A stretch of 64,000 nucleotides of DNA, from assembly GCF_027625935.1 (NCBI RefSeq), contig NZ_CP115300.1:1612001-1676000 (forward strand). The letters run 5' to 3'. Under the pieces are notes generated by a model. The model saw only the letters and a program-made list of their open reading frames with translations, did not search any database and was not told the DNA's origin. The stretch's first letter is position 1, and each line of letters opens with the position of its first letter. The translations under genes were made by a program, and so were the position numbers. This DNA comes from Streptomyces camelliae. Its GTDB lineage: Bacteria; Actinomycetota; Actinomycetes; Streptomycetales; Streptomycetaceae. Of this stretch, positions 31,216 through 40,222 are shown one piece after another.

Positions 31216-34149
31216 TCACCCCTTGTCGCGCAGCCCGGCCGCCAGGGAGGTCAGCGGCTCGGTCGCCTCGGTGTGGCCCAGGGCGGTGAGGCGGGAGACC
31301 GCCGTGTCGAGGCGGGCGAGGGCGGGGGCGGGGCGTTCCAGGTAGATGCCCTCCACGGCAGCGGCGAGACGGACGCACTCGGCCCACTCACCGGCGAGGT
31401 CCTCGTCGGGTCCCGGTTCGCCGAGCAGGGTGAGCGCCTTGTCCAGAGCGGCCAGGGCGGTCTCGTACTCACGGGCGTAGGCGTTGACCCGTCCGTGTTC
31501 ATAGGCCAGGGCACTGTCCAGGGAGCGGCCGCGGGCCTCGTACCCCGCGGCGCGGGCCTCGTCGGCGATCCTGCCCGCGTCGGCGAGACAGGCGAGGGCG
31601 TCGGCCAGGCCCTCGGAACCCTGCTTCTGGGCCTGGAGACGGGCGAGTTCGCGCAGGCAGTTGCTGAGCTGCTCATAGCGCGGCGCCCGGGCGTGGGCAG
31701 CGAGGGCCTGGTCCGCGGCCTCGCGGGCCCGGCCGAACTCGCCGGACTCGGCGAGGAGCACGGCGGTCTCCGCGGCGATCATGGCGTGGCTCCCGGGGTC
31801 GTCGTCCCAGCCGGCCGACTCGGCCGCGAGAGCGGCGAACTCCGCGGTGGCGGCCTTCAGGTCCTCGCCCGCGTGCAGCGCGCGGGCGCGGGTCAGGCGC
31901 AGCTGGGCGACGAGCCGGTCGTCCACCTCTCCGGCGGCGACGTCCGGTTCGGCCAGGAGGGAGTCGAGCAGCGCGATGCAGTCCTCGACGCGGCCCAGGT
32001 CGAGGCTGAGCCGGGCCGCGTCGCTGTAGGTGCAGAACGCGTCCGTCCGGCTGCCGTGGCGCAGTTCCAGCTCCGCGGAGCGCGTCAGGTGCCGCAGTGC
32101 CTCGTCGGGGCGGCCCAGGTGCAGGCAGGCCTGGGCCAGATCACCGTGGAGGCGGGCGGTGCCGGCCGAGTCGGACGGCCGGTCGGCGGCCAGCCGCAGG
32201 CTCTCGGTCAGGTCCGCGTGCGCGGCCTGCGCGTCCCTGAGGCCGAGCTGGATCCGGCCGCGCAGGCCGAGCGTGCGGGGCAGGTGCCAGGCGGGGCCGT
32301 GCGCCTTCAGCCGGTCGAGGAGGGCGTCGGTCTCCGTGACCGCGGCGGGCAGATCGCCGGAGAGGGCGTACGTACTGGCCCGCAGCATGAGGGCGCCGGA
32401 GACCTGTCCGGCGATGTCGTGCCGGGTGGCGAATTCGAGCAGCAGGTCCGCCTCGGCGAAGACCGGCGCGATGTGCTCCTCATTCCTCGACGTCTGCAGA
32501 CGCAGGCCGAGCGCGGTCGCCCGCAGCCGGAGCAGACGGGCCTCCTGGTACGGGGAGAGGCCGGGCGTCTCTTCGTGCAGCCGCACGAGGGCCGCGTGGG
32601 CGGCGGTCAGCGCGGCGGCCTTCGCCTCGGCTCCGTCGGCACGCTCCGCGGGGATCTCGGCGGCGGGGAGCAGGGTGCAGGCGCGGGCGAGCGCCGCGTG
32701 ACCCGGCGCTCCGGCCTCGTCGTACAGGCGCGCGGCCTCCTCGTACCGGGCGGCGGCTTCGCCGAACTCGTCCTTCTCGCCCGCCCGGCTCGCCTCGTCG
32801 GCCAGCAGGTCCGCGCGCAAACGTACGAGCGGTCCCACGGCCGGGTCGTCGGGGTGGGTGTAGTCGGGGGCGGCGACGAGGGTGCGAAGCCGTGCCCAGC
32901 AGGCCGCCGCGTCCGGATGCCCCTGCTCGTCCAACGCCCGTGCCCGGGTGATGAGTTCGGGCAGCGACTCGGGGGCGGTGGCTGCCGTACGGGCGGCGGG
33001 CGCGGCAGCCGGGGCGGCCGGGGCCACGTCGTCGAGGCCGCGGGTGCGCAGGGTCAGTTCCAGTGCGTCCAGGAGGGGGGCGCGGTCGAGGCGGGCCCGG
33101 CGCCGGTCGGTGTGGGCCGTGGTGCCGTTGCGGGTGTCGAAGCGGGCGGCGAGGTCGTCGGCGCGGCGACGCACCTCGGCGCGCAGCCCGGCCACCGTCC
33201 AGGTGCGGCCCGCGTATCCGGCGGCGGGCAGCTCGCCGTGGCCGAGGACTTCGACGCGCTGGAGGAGGACTTCCAGGCCCGTGAGGAAGCCGAGCTGGTC
33301 CAGCGGCGAGTCGACGTCGTCGAACAGGCTCCGGTTCTCCGCGAGCAGTTCCAGGCCGCGTGCCTCGTTGCCGGTCAGCGCGCAGAACTCCAGGTGCCGG
33401 CCGACCTCCCCGGACATCGCGGGATTGCGCCGGCAGCCGCGGTAACCGGCCAGGTGCAGCTCACGCGCCCGGTCGGTGCGGCCGGTGCGCAGCAGGGGAA
33501 GCAACGCGTACGAGACGGAGCGGGCGGGTTCCTCCTGGCAGGATTCCTTCCCGGCCAGGACGGGCTCCCAGGTGCCGAGCGCCCGCTCGTCGTCGCCCGC
33601 CGCGAGGTGGTACAGGGCGCGCTCACAGATCTCGCAGGCCTCGCAGTCGCTGAGCCTGGTGCGGGTACGGCCCGCCCACAGCTCGTAGGCGAGGGCGGTG
33701 TCCTCTCCGACGTGGGCGGCGAGCTGGTACGCCTGTCCGTAGTAGGGCTGGAGGCCGAGGCCGGCCTTCTCGTACCGGTCGCGCATCTCCGCCAGCCACT
33801 GGCGCAGGCTGGCCAGCGGTATCTCGGGCAGCTGGCGCAGGGCGTGGCCCACCCACTTGAAACGCCAGAACAGCATGTGGCGCAGGCGCTCGTCGAAGAC
33901 GTCGGGCTGCTCGTCGAAGAGGGTGAGCAGGCGGGCGAAGACGACGGGCGACTTCCTGGGTTCGGAGCCGTAGTTGTACGCCTCCTGGAGTTCGAGGAGC
34001 GCGTGGATGAGCGGGACGGGCTCCGCGAACTGCTCGGCGGCGTCGACCAGTTCCTCGGCGGTGACGGTGCGGGTACGGCCGTAGGGGCGCCGGTCGTTCT
34101 CCTTCAGCGCCTGGAACAGCTCGTCGGTGGTCTGGGGTGCGGTCGGCAT
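31216..34149 (-). CDS. Large TPR protein coupled to an HSP90-like chaperone
   Basis: A 977-residue soluble protein. ATG at 34149 lies 2 bases after the HSP90-like stop, showing tight coupling. Most of the chain is helical with TPR-like repeats (LHGDLAQACLHLGRPDEALRH, AALDKALTLLGEP). The N-terminal 340 residues are more specific (WRFKWVGHALRQLPEIPL) and include a Cys cluster, DCEACEICERA (Cys169, 172, 175), with later Cys in GKESCQEE and YRGCRRN, which might bind a metal. A Pro/Ala-rich linker near residue 390 divides the protein. TPR proteins are classical HSP90 co-chaperones in eukaryotes; the same partnership here is inference from gene order. No catalytic domain recognised. Confidence 0.85.
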   Translation of the reverse strand: MPTAPQTTDELFQALKENDRRPYGRTRTVTAEELVDAAEQFAEPVPLIHALLELQEAYNYGSEPRKSPVVFARLLTLFDEQPDVFDERLRHMLFWRFKWVGHALRQLPEIPLASLRQWLAEMRDRYEKAGLGLQPYYGQAYQLAAHVGEDTALAYELWAGRTRTRLSDCEACEICERALYHLAAGDDERALGTWEPVLAGKESCQEEPARSVSYALLPLLRTGRTDRARELHLAGYRGCRRNPAMSGEVGRHLEFCALTGNEARGLELLAENRSLFDDVDSPLDQLGFLTGLEVLLQRVEVLGHGELPAAGYAGRTWTVAGLRAEVRRRADDLAARFDTRNGTTAHTDRRRARLDRAPLLDALELTLRTRGLDDVAPAAPAAAPAARTAATAPESLPELITRARALDEQGHPDAAACWARLRTLVAAPDYTHPDDPAVGPLVRLRADLLADEASRAGEKDEFGEAAARYEEAARLYDEAGAPGHAALARACTLLPAAEIPAERADGAEAKAAALTAAHAALVRLHEETPGLSPYQEARLLRLRATALGLRLQTSRNEEHIAPVFAEADLLLEFATRHDIAGQVSGALMLRASTYALSGDLPAAVTETDALLDRLKAHGPAWHLPRTLGLRGRIQLGLRDAQAAHADLTESLRLAADRPSDSAGTARLHGDLAQACLHLGRPDEALRHLTRSAELELRHGSRTDAFCTYSDAARLSLDLGRVEDCIALLDSLLAEPDVAAGEVDDRLVAQLRLTRARALHAGEDLKAATAEFAALAAESAGWDDDPGSHAMIAAETAVLLAESGEFGRAREAADQALAAHARAPRYEQLSNCLRELARLQAQKQGSEGLADALACLADAGRIADEARAAGYEARGRSLDSALAYEHGRVNAYAREYETALAALDKALTLLGEPGPDEDLAGEWAECVRLAAAVEGIYLERPAPALARLDTAVSRLTALGHTEATEPLTSLAAGLRDKG

Positions 34150-34151
34150 CG

Positions 34152-36008
34152 TCAGCTGTCCTTGCGGAGGGCGTGGGCGAGAAGGTCGAGGAAGGAGCGG
34201 TTGATGAGGCTCGATTCGGCGGGCCTGAGCGGGCGCCGGGACAGCATCGCGGCCTGCCCGTAGAGGGCTTCGGCGCTGGTGCGGGCCAGTTCGGGTTCGT
34301 CGATGGTGACGGCCGTACGGACCAGCGGATTGAGCTGGTTGAGGATCAGCTGGGCCCGTGGCGCCTCCTGGCGCAGGTGGCCGAGGATGTCGCCCCACAG
34401 GCCGCCCTGCTGCTCGCGGGCGAGTTGGGAACGGGTGCGCTCGTGCCGGGCCTCGCGGCTGTCGAGGAGGAGGGCGGGGGCGGAGGCGGGCTGGAAGGTG
34501 CGCAGCGCGACGTCGCAGTCGAAGACGGCGAGGGCGTCGCGGGCCAGGGCGAGGTAGGCCGCGGCGGCCAGTTCGGTCTCCCGGTCGACGGGGTCGAGGT
34601 GGGCGGTGAGCGTGGCCGGGTCGAGGTCGGCGACGCTGACCTCCGGTCTGATCTCCGGCAGCCGGTGGACCAGTTCACGGTCGTAGGTGTAGCCGCCGTT
34701 GACGACGCCGAGCCCGGCGGCCGCGGCGATCGCCGCGACCTGCCGGAACTCCTCCACGCTGGAGGTCACGAGCACGGTGCGGTGGGTGCGTGCGAACTCG
34801 TCCAGCGTGGCGTGTCCGTCGGTGGTCTCGAACGGCAGCCACGGCAGCAGCATCCGCAGGATCTCGTCGTCGTGCACGGCGAGGGACTTCACGGCCAGGT
34901 GGTGGGCGTGGAGGAAGCGGCCGAGGAGGTCCGGGTCGCTGGCGGCGGTCCGGGCGATCCACGCGCGCAGCCGTTCGGCGAGGGCGTCCCGGACCGCGGC
35001 GAGGGTGTCGTCCTCGTACAGGGACTCGCGGGACGCCGTCGGGCGCAGGCTTTCGGCGTCGACGACGCAGCGGACGAAGAACGCCCACTCGGGCAGGATC
35101 TCCTCGGCCTGCTCGGACAGCAGCATGCCCTTGACGTGCACGCGATGGCCGTGGCGGCGCCCGGCCGGCACCGTCTCGGGCAGCACGCACGCAATGCCCT
35201 TGAGGCCCACGGCCGGCAGGTCCAGCTCGATGGTGTCCAGCGGCGTGAACCCGAAGACCTCTTCGCCGTACGCGGCCAGCGCGCGGGAGCGGGCTCCCGG
35301 CGTGGGGTACGTACGCGCCCAGGGTGCGGGCTCGGGGTTGACGGGTGCGCCCGGGCCGCCCGCACCGGCTGTGCCGTCGTCGAAGGTCACCGGGTGGCGC
35401 AGCAGGGAGCCGAAGTGCCGGGCCAGCGCGTGCACCTGGGCCGGCCGGGTCCACTCGCCCGCGTCGGCGCGTGGCGTCAGCGTGACGGTGGTGCCGGGCC
35501 GGGGGCGGGCGGAGGCGGGCAGGATGCGGACGGTGTAGCTGCCGTCGCCGCGGCCCCGCCACTCCACGACCGGGGCGTCGTGGGTACGCGCGGAACGGCT
35601 CAGGACATGGATCTCGTCCGCGACCAGGAAGCAGGACAGCAGGCCGATGCCGAACTGGCCGATGAAGTCCGCGCGTTGCTCGGCGATCTTCTCGGCGCGC
35701 TTGCTGCTGCGGCCGATCGTGGCGAGGAAGGTGTGCACGTCGGCCTCGGTGAGACCGACGCCGTCGTCCTCGACACGGACCACCGAACCGTCGGCGTACA
35801 GGCGGATGCCGAAGGCATCGGCGGGGGCGGCCGGTTCGAGGCCGTGCCGCGCGGTCAGCGCGTCCACCGCGTTCTGCAGGAGTTCACGCAGATAGACGCG
35901 AGGGCTGGAGTACAGGTGGTGGGAGAGGAGATCGACGAGGCCGCGCAGATCCACCTGGAAGGTGCGGTCGGCGCCGGCCGGGCTGAGAGGAGTTTCGGGC
36001 AGAGTCAT
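34152..36008 (-). CDS. HSP90-family chaperone-like ATPase (HtpG-related)
   Basis: A 618-residue protein with the GHKL ATP-binding fold. Visible are FQVDLRGLVDLLSHHLYSS, the N-box ELLQNAVDAL (Glu42, Asn46), the DDGVG loop (81-85), IGRSSKR and the glycine lid GQFGIGLLSCFL (117-128). The middle domain has the catalytic-loop region RPTASRESLYEDD and the HVKGMLLSEQAEEILPEWA segment of HtpG. The C-terminal 200 residues are divergent but of the right size. E. coli HtpG is 624 residues. ATG at 36008 is weakly supported by ribosome binding. It is the middle gene of a three-gene operon with a helical protein and a large TPR protein. Confidence 0.92.
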   Translation of the reverse strand: MTLPETPLSPAGADRTFQVDLRGLVDLLSHHLYSSPRVYLRELLQNAVDALTARHGLEPAAPADAFGIRLYADGSVVRVEDDGVGLTEADVHTFLATIGRSSKRAEKIAEQRADFIGQFGIGLLSCFLVADEIHVLSRSARTHDAPVVEWRGRGDGSYTVRILPASARPRPGTTVTLTPRADAGEWTRPAQVHALARHFGSLLRHPVTFDDGTAGAGGPGAPVNPEPAPWARTYPTPGARSRALAAYGEEVFGFTPLDTIELDLPAVGLKGIACVLPETVPAGRRHGHRVHVKGMLLSEQAEEILPEWAFFVRCVVDAESLRPTASRESLYEDDTLAAVRDALAERLRAWIARTAASDPDLLGRFLHAHHLAVKSLAVHDDEILRMLLPWLPFETTDGHATLDEFARTHRTVLVTSSVEEFRQVAAIAAAAGLGVVNGGYTYDRELVHRLPEIRPEVSVADLDPATLTAHLDPVDRETELAAAAYLALARDALAVFDCDVALRTFQPASAPALLLDSREARHERTRSQLAREQQGGLWGDILGHLRQEAPRAQLILNQLNPLVRTAVTIDEPELARTSAEALYGQAAMLSRRPLRPAESSLINRSFLDLLAHALRKDS

Positions 36009-36058
36009 CGGGCAGTCCGGGGTGAGGTGAGCGACGAGCGGCGGGTGGGGTGGCGGGT

Positions 36059-37045
36059 TCAGGCGTTGCGCCGGGCGCGGGCGTACATCTCTTCCGGCTT
36101 CGCCATGTACCGCCAGGGCCACGTGGTGTAGGCGCCCTGCAGCTCGCGGAAGACGCGCGGCAACACGAGCCTCTCGGAGGCCAGGGACAAGGCCATGGCG
36201 AACATGTTGAAGTCGTGCTGCCAGCCCGGGCGGCGCACATAGGCGGGGTGGAGGATGCTGCGCTCGGCCGATTCCAGCAACTCGTCCTGGATCGCGGGCG
36301 AGATGAGGCAGTTCTTACGGTCGGACTCGACCCAGTCCTCGATGTGCGCCATGGCGATCACGCAGCCGAGGCGATGGCCGTCGGGCGCTGCGGCGAACGC
36401 CTCACGGGCGTACGCCAGGGCCTCGCCGGGCTCGCCGCCCCAACGGGGCTGCAACTGCGACACCCACTCGACGTGGGTCTCCAGGTCCAGCGGGTCGCGG
36501 CGCAGGGCGGCGTCGAGCCGGGTCTCGTTGACAGCGGGGCCCAGCGACATGCCGCGGCCGGAGGTGAGCAGGCGGCGCCACGGCGTGACCCACTCCGGCC
36601 GCAGTTCAGCGGCCTCCAGCAGCTGCTCCTCGGCGATGTGGAGCCGCTCGTGGAAGACCCGCCACTGCTCCTGCGTGACGTCCACGGCACGCGCGCTCGT
36701 GCGCGCCTCCCAGCCCCAGGTGATGTGACGCGCCCCGGATATCAGCAGAGCCGTCGCCCGGTGCTCCTTGTCCTCCTCGACGGCCCGGCCGATCCAGTTC
36801 TGCACACCGTCCAGGTCGGCCAGCTCACCGAGCACTTGATGGTCTCGGCCGAGGTCGAAGGGTGCCAGCGCCGCCTTGACCGCCCCCCAGTCACCCGCGC
36901 CGGCCGCCTCCACCAACGCGAGCACCCGCGTGTCTCCGAGCGCGCGCAGTGTGTACATCCCGTTCTTCTGCCTGCGCGGGACGGGAAGGGCGTACGGATC
37001 CGCCGCCGGTCTCTCCCCACCCCTGCCGAACAGCCTGTCGAACAT
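36059..37045 (-). CDS. Conserved helical protein of unknown function, first gene of the HSP90 operon
   Basis: A 328-residue soluble protein starting MFDRLFGRGGERPAADPY; ATG at 37045 with GGGAGGG 6 bases upstream. The rest is predicted helical with TPR-like character (FHERLHIAEEQLLEAAELRP, AYAREAFAAAPDGHRLG) and many Trp residues, including the C-terminal TTWPWRYMAKPEEMYARAR. No signal peptide, membrane helix or catalytic motif. I do not recognise a named family. The position, 50 bases before the HSP90-like gene on the same strand, suggests a shared pathway. Confidence 0.75.
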   Translation of the reverse strand: MFDRLFGRGGERPAADPYALPVPRRQKNGMYTLRALGDTRVLALVEAAGAGDWGAVKAALAPFDLGRDHQVLGELADLDGVQNWIGRAVEEDKEHRATALLISGARHITWGWEARTSARAVDVTQEQWRVFHERLHIAEEQLLEAAELRPEWVTPWRRLLTSGRGMSLGPAVNETRLDAALRRDPLDLETHVEWVSQLQPRWGGEPGEALAYAREAFAAAPDGHRLGCVIAMAHIEDWVESDRKNCLISPAIQDELLESAERSILHPAYVRRPGWQHDFNMFAMALSLASERLVLPRVFRELQGAYTTWPWRYMAKPEEMYARARRNA

Positions 37046-37195
37046 GCCGCGCCCTCCCCAGGTTCCGCGTGATCGTCCGGTGCAGCATAAGCGGCCCCAC
37101 CGACACCGCCTGCAGCTGATCGGCGCTCCCCATACACCCGGCGGAGTAGTCATGATGGCTCCCCCCGCAGGATGACCGCGGGTGCCCCATGAGTG

Positions 37196-38353
37196 ATGCT
37201 GTGGGCTGTGACAGCTGATCTTCGCCGAGCCGGAGCCGGAGACGGAAACGGAAACGGGCACGGGAGAGGGACCGGGACCGGGAACGAAAACGAGAACGGA
37301 GGCGCAGACGGAGACGGGAGCGCCGGTCCGGCATCCGCTCCGTCGTCGCCCCCTGCCGAGCACGCGCACCGGCCTCGCCGCTCCCGGCTGCGGCGGTGGC
37401 TGCGGCGCACCGCGCTGGGCTGTGCCGTCGTGCTGGTGGTCGTCACGGCGGCCTCGTTCGTCTACAACGCCGTCACGGCCGGGCGCGCCGCGCCGCCGCG
37501 GGGGCTCAGGTACGTGCAGGCCGCCGACATCCGCACGCGCTACCAGACCTGGGGTACGGCGGGCCCACCCGTCGTCCTGGTGCACGGCGCCTTCGAATCC
37601 GTGGACACCTGGTCGCGCCTTGCCCCGCTGCTCGCCCGCGACCACCGGGTGTACGCGCTCGACCTGACGGGCGACGGATACAGCGAGCGCCACGGCCCGT
37701 ACACCGTCGCCCATTTCACCCGGCAGCTCCTGGGCTTCCTGGACGCCACGCACCTCGGCGGCCCGGGCGGGCGCCCGCTGCTGGTGGGGCACTCCAGCGG
37801 AGCCGCCGTGGTCGCCGAGGCGGCGCTGCGGGCCCCTGGCCGGCTGGGGGGTGTGATGCTCCTCGACGGCGACGCCCTCGACACGGGCGCCGGGCCGCCG
37901 CCGGCCTTGAAGTACGTGCTGATCGACCCGTACCGCACCAGCCTGCTGCGGCTCGGGCTCGGCATCGACGCGGTGATCCGCAGCGTGTACGACGCACAGT
38001 GCGGGCCCTCCTGTCCGCGCCTGGACGCCGCCGGTCTGGATCAGTGGCGACGCCCGCTCCGGGTGCCGGGCGCGGAGAACGCGCTCTGGAGCATGCTGGC
38101 CGCGGGGGTGCCGGGTCTGCCCGCGGACCAGGTGGCCCGGCTCACCGGGGTGCGCCTGCCCAAGTCCGTGGTGTTCGGAGCCCAGGACGACGTGTTCACC
38201 CGGCAGACACCGCAGGAGACCGCCCGGCGCATCGGCGCACCGCCGCCCACGCTCATCCCGGGTGCCCGCCACCTGACGCCGATCTCCAGCCCCGAGGCGG
38301 TCGCGGCAGCCGTGGACAGGCTCACGGCGGCATCGGTCGCAGCGTCCAGGTGA
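37196..38353 (+). CDS. Membrane-anchored alpha/beta hydrolase
   Basis: A protein of about 385 residues. A low-complexity N-terminal tail (repeated Gly-Asn/Asp-Gly and Glu-Asn dipeptides, residues about 15-45) is followed by a basic patch (RRSRLRRWLRRT), one membrane helix (ALGCAVVLVVVTAASFVYNA) and an extracytoplasmic alpha/beta hydrolase domain. The domain has VVLVHGAFESVDTW (HG oxyanion motif), nucleophile elbow VGHSSGAA (Ser), acid in VFGAQDDVF and His in PGARHLTP, a complete triad. Substrate unknown. The start is uncertain: GTG 37193 and ATG 37196 directly follow the stop of a 6-codon ORF (37172-37192), and no strong ribosome binding site is seen. Confidence 0.82.
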   Translation: MLWAVTADLRRAGAGDGNGNGHGRGTGTGNENENGGADGDGSAGPASAPSSPPAEHAHRPRRSRLRRWLRRTALGCAVVLVVVTAASFVYNAVTAGRAAPPRGLRYVQAADIRTRYQTWGTAGPPVVLVHGAFESVDTWSRLAPLLARDHRVYALDLTGDGYSERHGPYTVAHFTRQLLGFLDATHLGGPGGRPLLVGHSSGAAVVAEAALRAPGRLGGVMLLDGDALDTGAGPPPALKYVLIDPYRTSLLRLGLGIDAVIRSVYDAQCGPSCPRLDAAGLDQWRRPLRVPGAENALWSMLAAGVPGLPADQVARLTGVRLPKSVVFGAQDDVFTRQTPQETARRIGAPPPTLIPGARHLTPISSPEAVAAAVDRLTAASVAASR

Positions 38354-38361
38354 CCGCGCCG

Positions 38362-38661
38362 TCACCCGGAGACGGACATCTCCGGGTTGCCGTAGTAGGC
38401 GTTGGGGCCGTGTTTGCGGGTGTAGTGCCGCTCCAGGAGGTGACGGGGCGGCGGGCCGGCGGGCGCCAGGTTCAGTGTGTGGATGGCGATGTCGGCGACG
38501 GCCTCGCAGACGATGGCATGTTCCAGGGACTTGCGGGCGGTGGCGCCCCAGGTGAAGGGCCCGTGGTGGGCGACGAGTGCGGCGGGCACCTCCGCGGCCT
38601 TCCGGTCGCCCTCTTCCAGCGTGTCCACGATGACGCGGCCGGTGTTGTACGGGTCGCCGGC
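38362..38661 (-). pseudogene. araD: 3' fragment of araD (L-ribulose-5-phosphate 4-epimerase)
   Basis: The last about 100 codons of an AraD/class II aldolase-type epimerase: DPYNTGRVIVDTLEEG, then LVAHHGPFTWGATARKSLEH and HYTRKHGPNAYYGNPEMS, ending with TGA at 38362. The normal protein is about 230 residues; the N-terminal half with the zinc-binding HxH and substrate loops is missing. Similarity stops abruptly near 38661, next to an inverted repeat (38663-38695). No start codon or ribosome binding site precedes the fragment except an internal ATG (38628). No araA or araB is present, so this looks like a remnant of a lost arabinose cluster. Confidence 0.8.
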
Positions 38662-38662
38662 T

Positions 38663-38695
38663 CACCTCCGTGGTGGGCTTGCGGCCACGGAGGTG
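38663..38695. terminator. Hairpin between pntB and the araD remnant
   Basis: CACCTCCGTGG (38663-38673) and CCACGGAGGTG (38685-38695) are perfect 11-bp inverted copies with an 11-base loop. It lies 55 bases after the pntB stop and exactly where araD similarity ends. A terminator for pntAB is the simplest reading; a rearrangement scar is possible. Confidence 0.55.
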
Positions 38696-38749
38696 TGCCG
38701 GGCCGCCCATCGGCGGGCCGGTCGGACGGCGAACGGGATCGGAACCGGC

Positions 38750-40216
38750 TCACCGGCCGGCCGTCGTCGCCTGACGCGCGGCCGGGGCCGCCCCGTGGCC
38801 GCCGTCGGTGCCGAGTGCGCGCAGGATCTCCTCGACGCTCCGCTTGGCGTCACCGAAGAGCATGCTGCTGTTCTCGCGGAAGAAGAGCGGGTTCTGCACG
38901 CCCGCGTAGCCGGAGGCCATGGAGCGCTTGAAGACGATGACCTGCTCCGCCTCCCAGACGCGCAGCACCGGCATGCCGGCGATCGGGCTGCCCGGGTCAT
39001 CGGTCGCGGCCGGGTTGACGGTGTCGTTCGCGCCGATGACGAGGACGACCGAGGTGCCGGCGAAGTCGTCGTTGATCTCGTCCATCTCCAGGACGATGTC
39101 GTACGGCACCTTCGCCTCGGCCAGCAGTACGTTCATGTGCCCGGGCAGGCGCCCGGCGACGGGGTGGACGCCGAAGCGCACCTCGACACCCCGCTCGCGC
39201 AGGTGCCGCGTCAGTTCCGCCACCGGGTGCTGGGCCTGGGCGACGGCCATGCCGTAACCGGGGGTGATGATCACCGAGCGGGCCCGGGCGAGCATCTCGG
39301 CCGCCTCCGCGGGCCGCACCTCGCGATGCTCGCCCTGCTCCTCGCCCCCGCCCGTGGGGGCTTCGATGCCGAAACCGCCCGCGATGACGGAGATGAAGGA
39401 CCGGTTCATCGCCTTGCACATGATGTACGACAGGTAGGCGCCGGAAGAGCCCACCAGCGCGCCCGTGACGATCAGCAGGTTGTTGTCGAGCAGGAAGCCC
39501 GCCGCGGCCGCAGCCCAGCCCGAGTAGCTGTTCAGCATGGAGACGACGACGGGCATGTCGCCGCCGCCGATGGAGGCGACCAGGTGCCAGCCGAGGGTCA
39601 GCGCCAGCGCGGTGACCGCGATCATCAGCGGCAGGTCCGGACGAACCGTGAACCAGACGGTCAGCGCGACGAACGCGCCCAGCGCGCCGAGGTTCAGCAC
39701 GTTCTTGCCGGGCAGCGTGAGCGGACGGGACTTGATGCGCGCGGAGAGCTTCAGGAACGCCACGATCGAGCCGGTGAAGGTGACGGCGCCGATGAAGACG
39801 CCGATGAACACTTCGGCATGGTGGATGCCCAGCAGGCCGGCGCCGACCCGCGTCTGCGCCGTGCCGTGCGCCTCCACCTCCAGGTAGCTGTTCCAGCCCA
39901 CCAGCACCGCGGCGAGGCCGACGAAGCTGTGCAGCACCGCGATCAGTTCCGGCATCTGCGTCATCTCGACGCGGCGGGCCCGCCACAGGCCGATCGCCGC
40001 GCCGAGTGCCATGGCCAGCACGATCAGGGTCACCGCCCCGGCGGTGATGCTCTGCGCCGCCACCACGACCGTGGCGACCAGTGCGCAGGCCATCCCGGCG
40101 ATGCCGTAGACGACGCCGGCGCGGGAGGTGCGGTGCTGGGACAGGCCGGCCAGGCTGAGGATGAACAGCAGCGCGGCGACCAGGTCGGCCGAGTGGGAGG
40201 CCGTCAGGGAGGTCAT
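38750..40216 (-). CDS. pntB: NAD(P) transhydrogenase subunit beta
   Basis: A 488-residue proton-translocating transhydrogenase subunit. The first 260 residues contain about nine hydrophobic helices (domain [22 protein letters not shown] and [15 protein letters not shown] are signature segments). The C-terminal NADP-binding domain III has [52 protein letters not shown] and [20 protein letters not shown]. With PntA it couples hydride transfer from NADH to NADP+ to proton entry. It starts at 40216, 6 bases after pntA. An Ala/Thr-rich tail extends beyond the E. coli protein. Confidence 0.97.
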   Translation of the reverse strand: MTSLTASHSADLVAALLFILSLAGLSQHRTSRAGVVYGIAGMACALVATVVVAAQSITAGAVTLIVLAMALGAAIGLWRARRVEMTQMPELIAVLHSFVGLAAVLVGWNSYLEVEAHGTAQTRVGAGLLGIHHAEVFIGVFIGAVTFTGSIVAFLKLSARIKSRPLTLPGKNVLNLGALGAFVALTVWFTVRPDLPLMIAVTALALTLGWHLVASIGGGDMPVVVSMLNSYSGWAAAAAGFLLDNNLLIVTGALVGSSGAYLSYIMCKAMNRSFISVIAGGFGIEAPTGGGEEQGEHREVRPAEAAEMLARARSVIITPGYGMAVAQAQHPVAELTRHLRERGVEVRFGVHPVAGRLPGHMNVLLAEAKVPYDIVLEMDEINDDFAGTSVVLVIGANDTVNPAATDDPGSPIAGMPVLRVWEAEQVIVFKRSMASGYAGVQNPLFFRENSSMLFGDAKRSVEEILRALGTDGGHGAAPAARQATTAGR

Positions 40217-40222
40217 CTCGGC

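Noticed and set aside
31021..34263. A 1080-codon plus-strand open frame opposite the TPR gene
   Set aside because: Composition is Gly/Arg/Val-rich with no domains; it mirrors the third-position GC of the minus-strand gene and has no ribosome binding site.
37172..37192. Six-codon ORF before the membrane-anchored hydrolase as a regulatory leader
   Set aside because: It has no convincing ribosome binding site and is too short to judge; mentioned only under start-site uncertainty.
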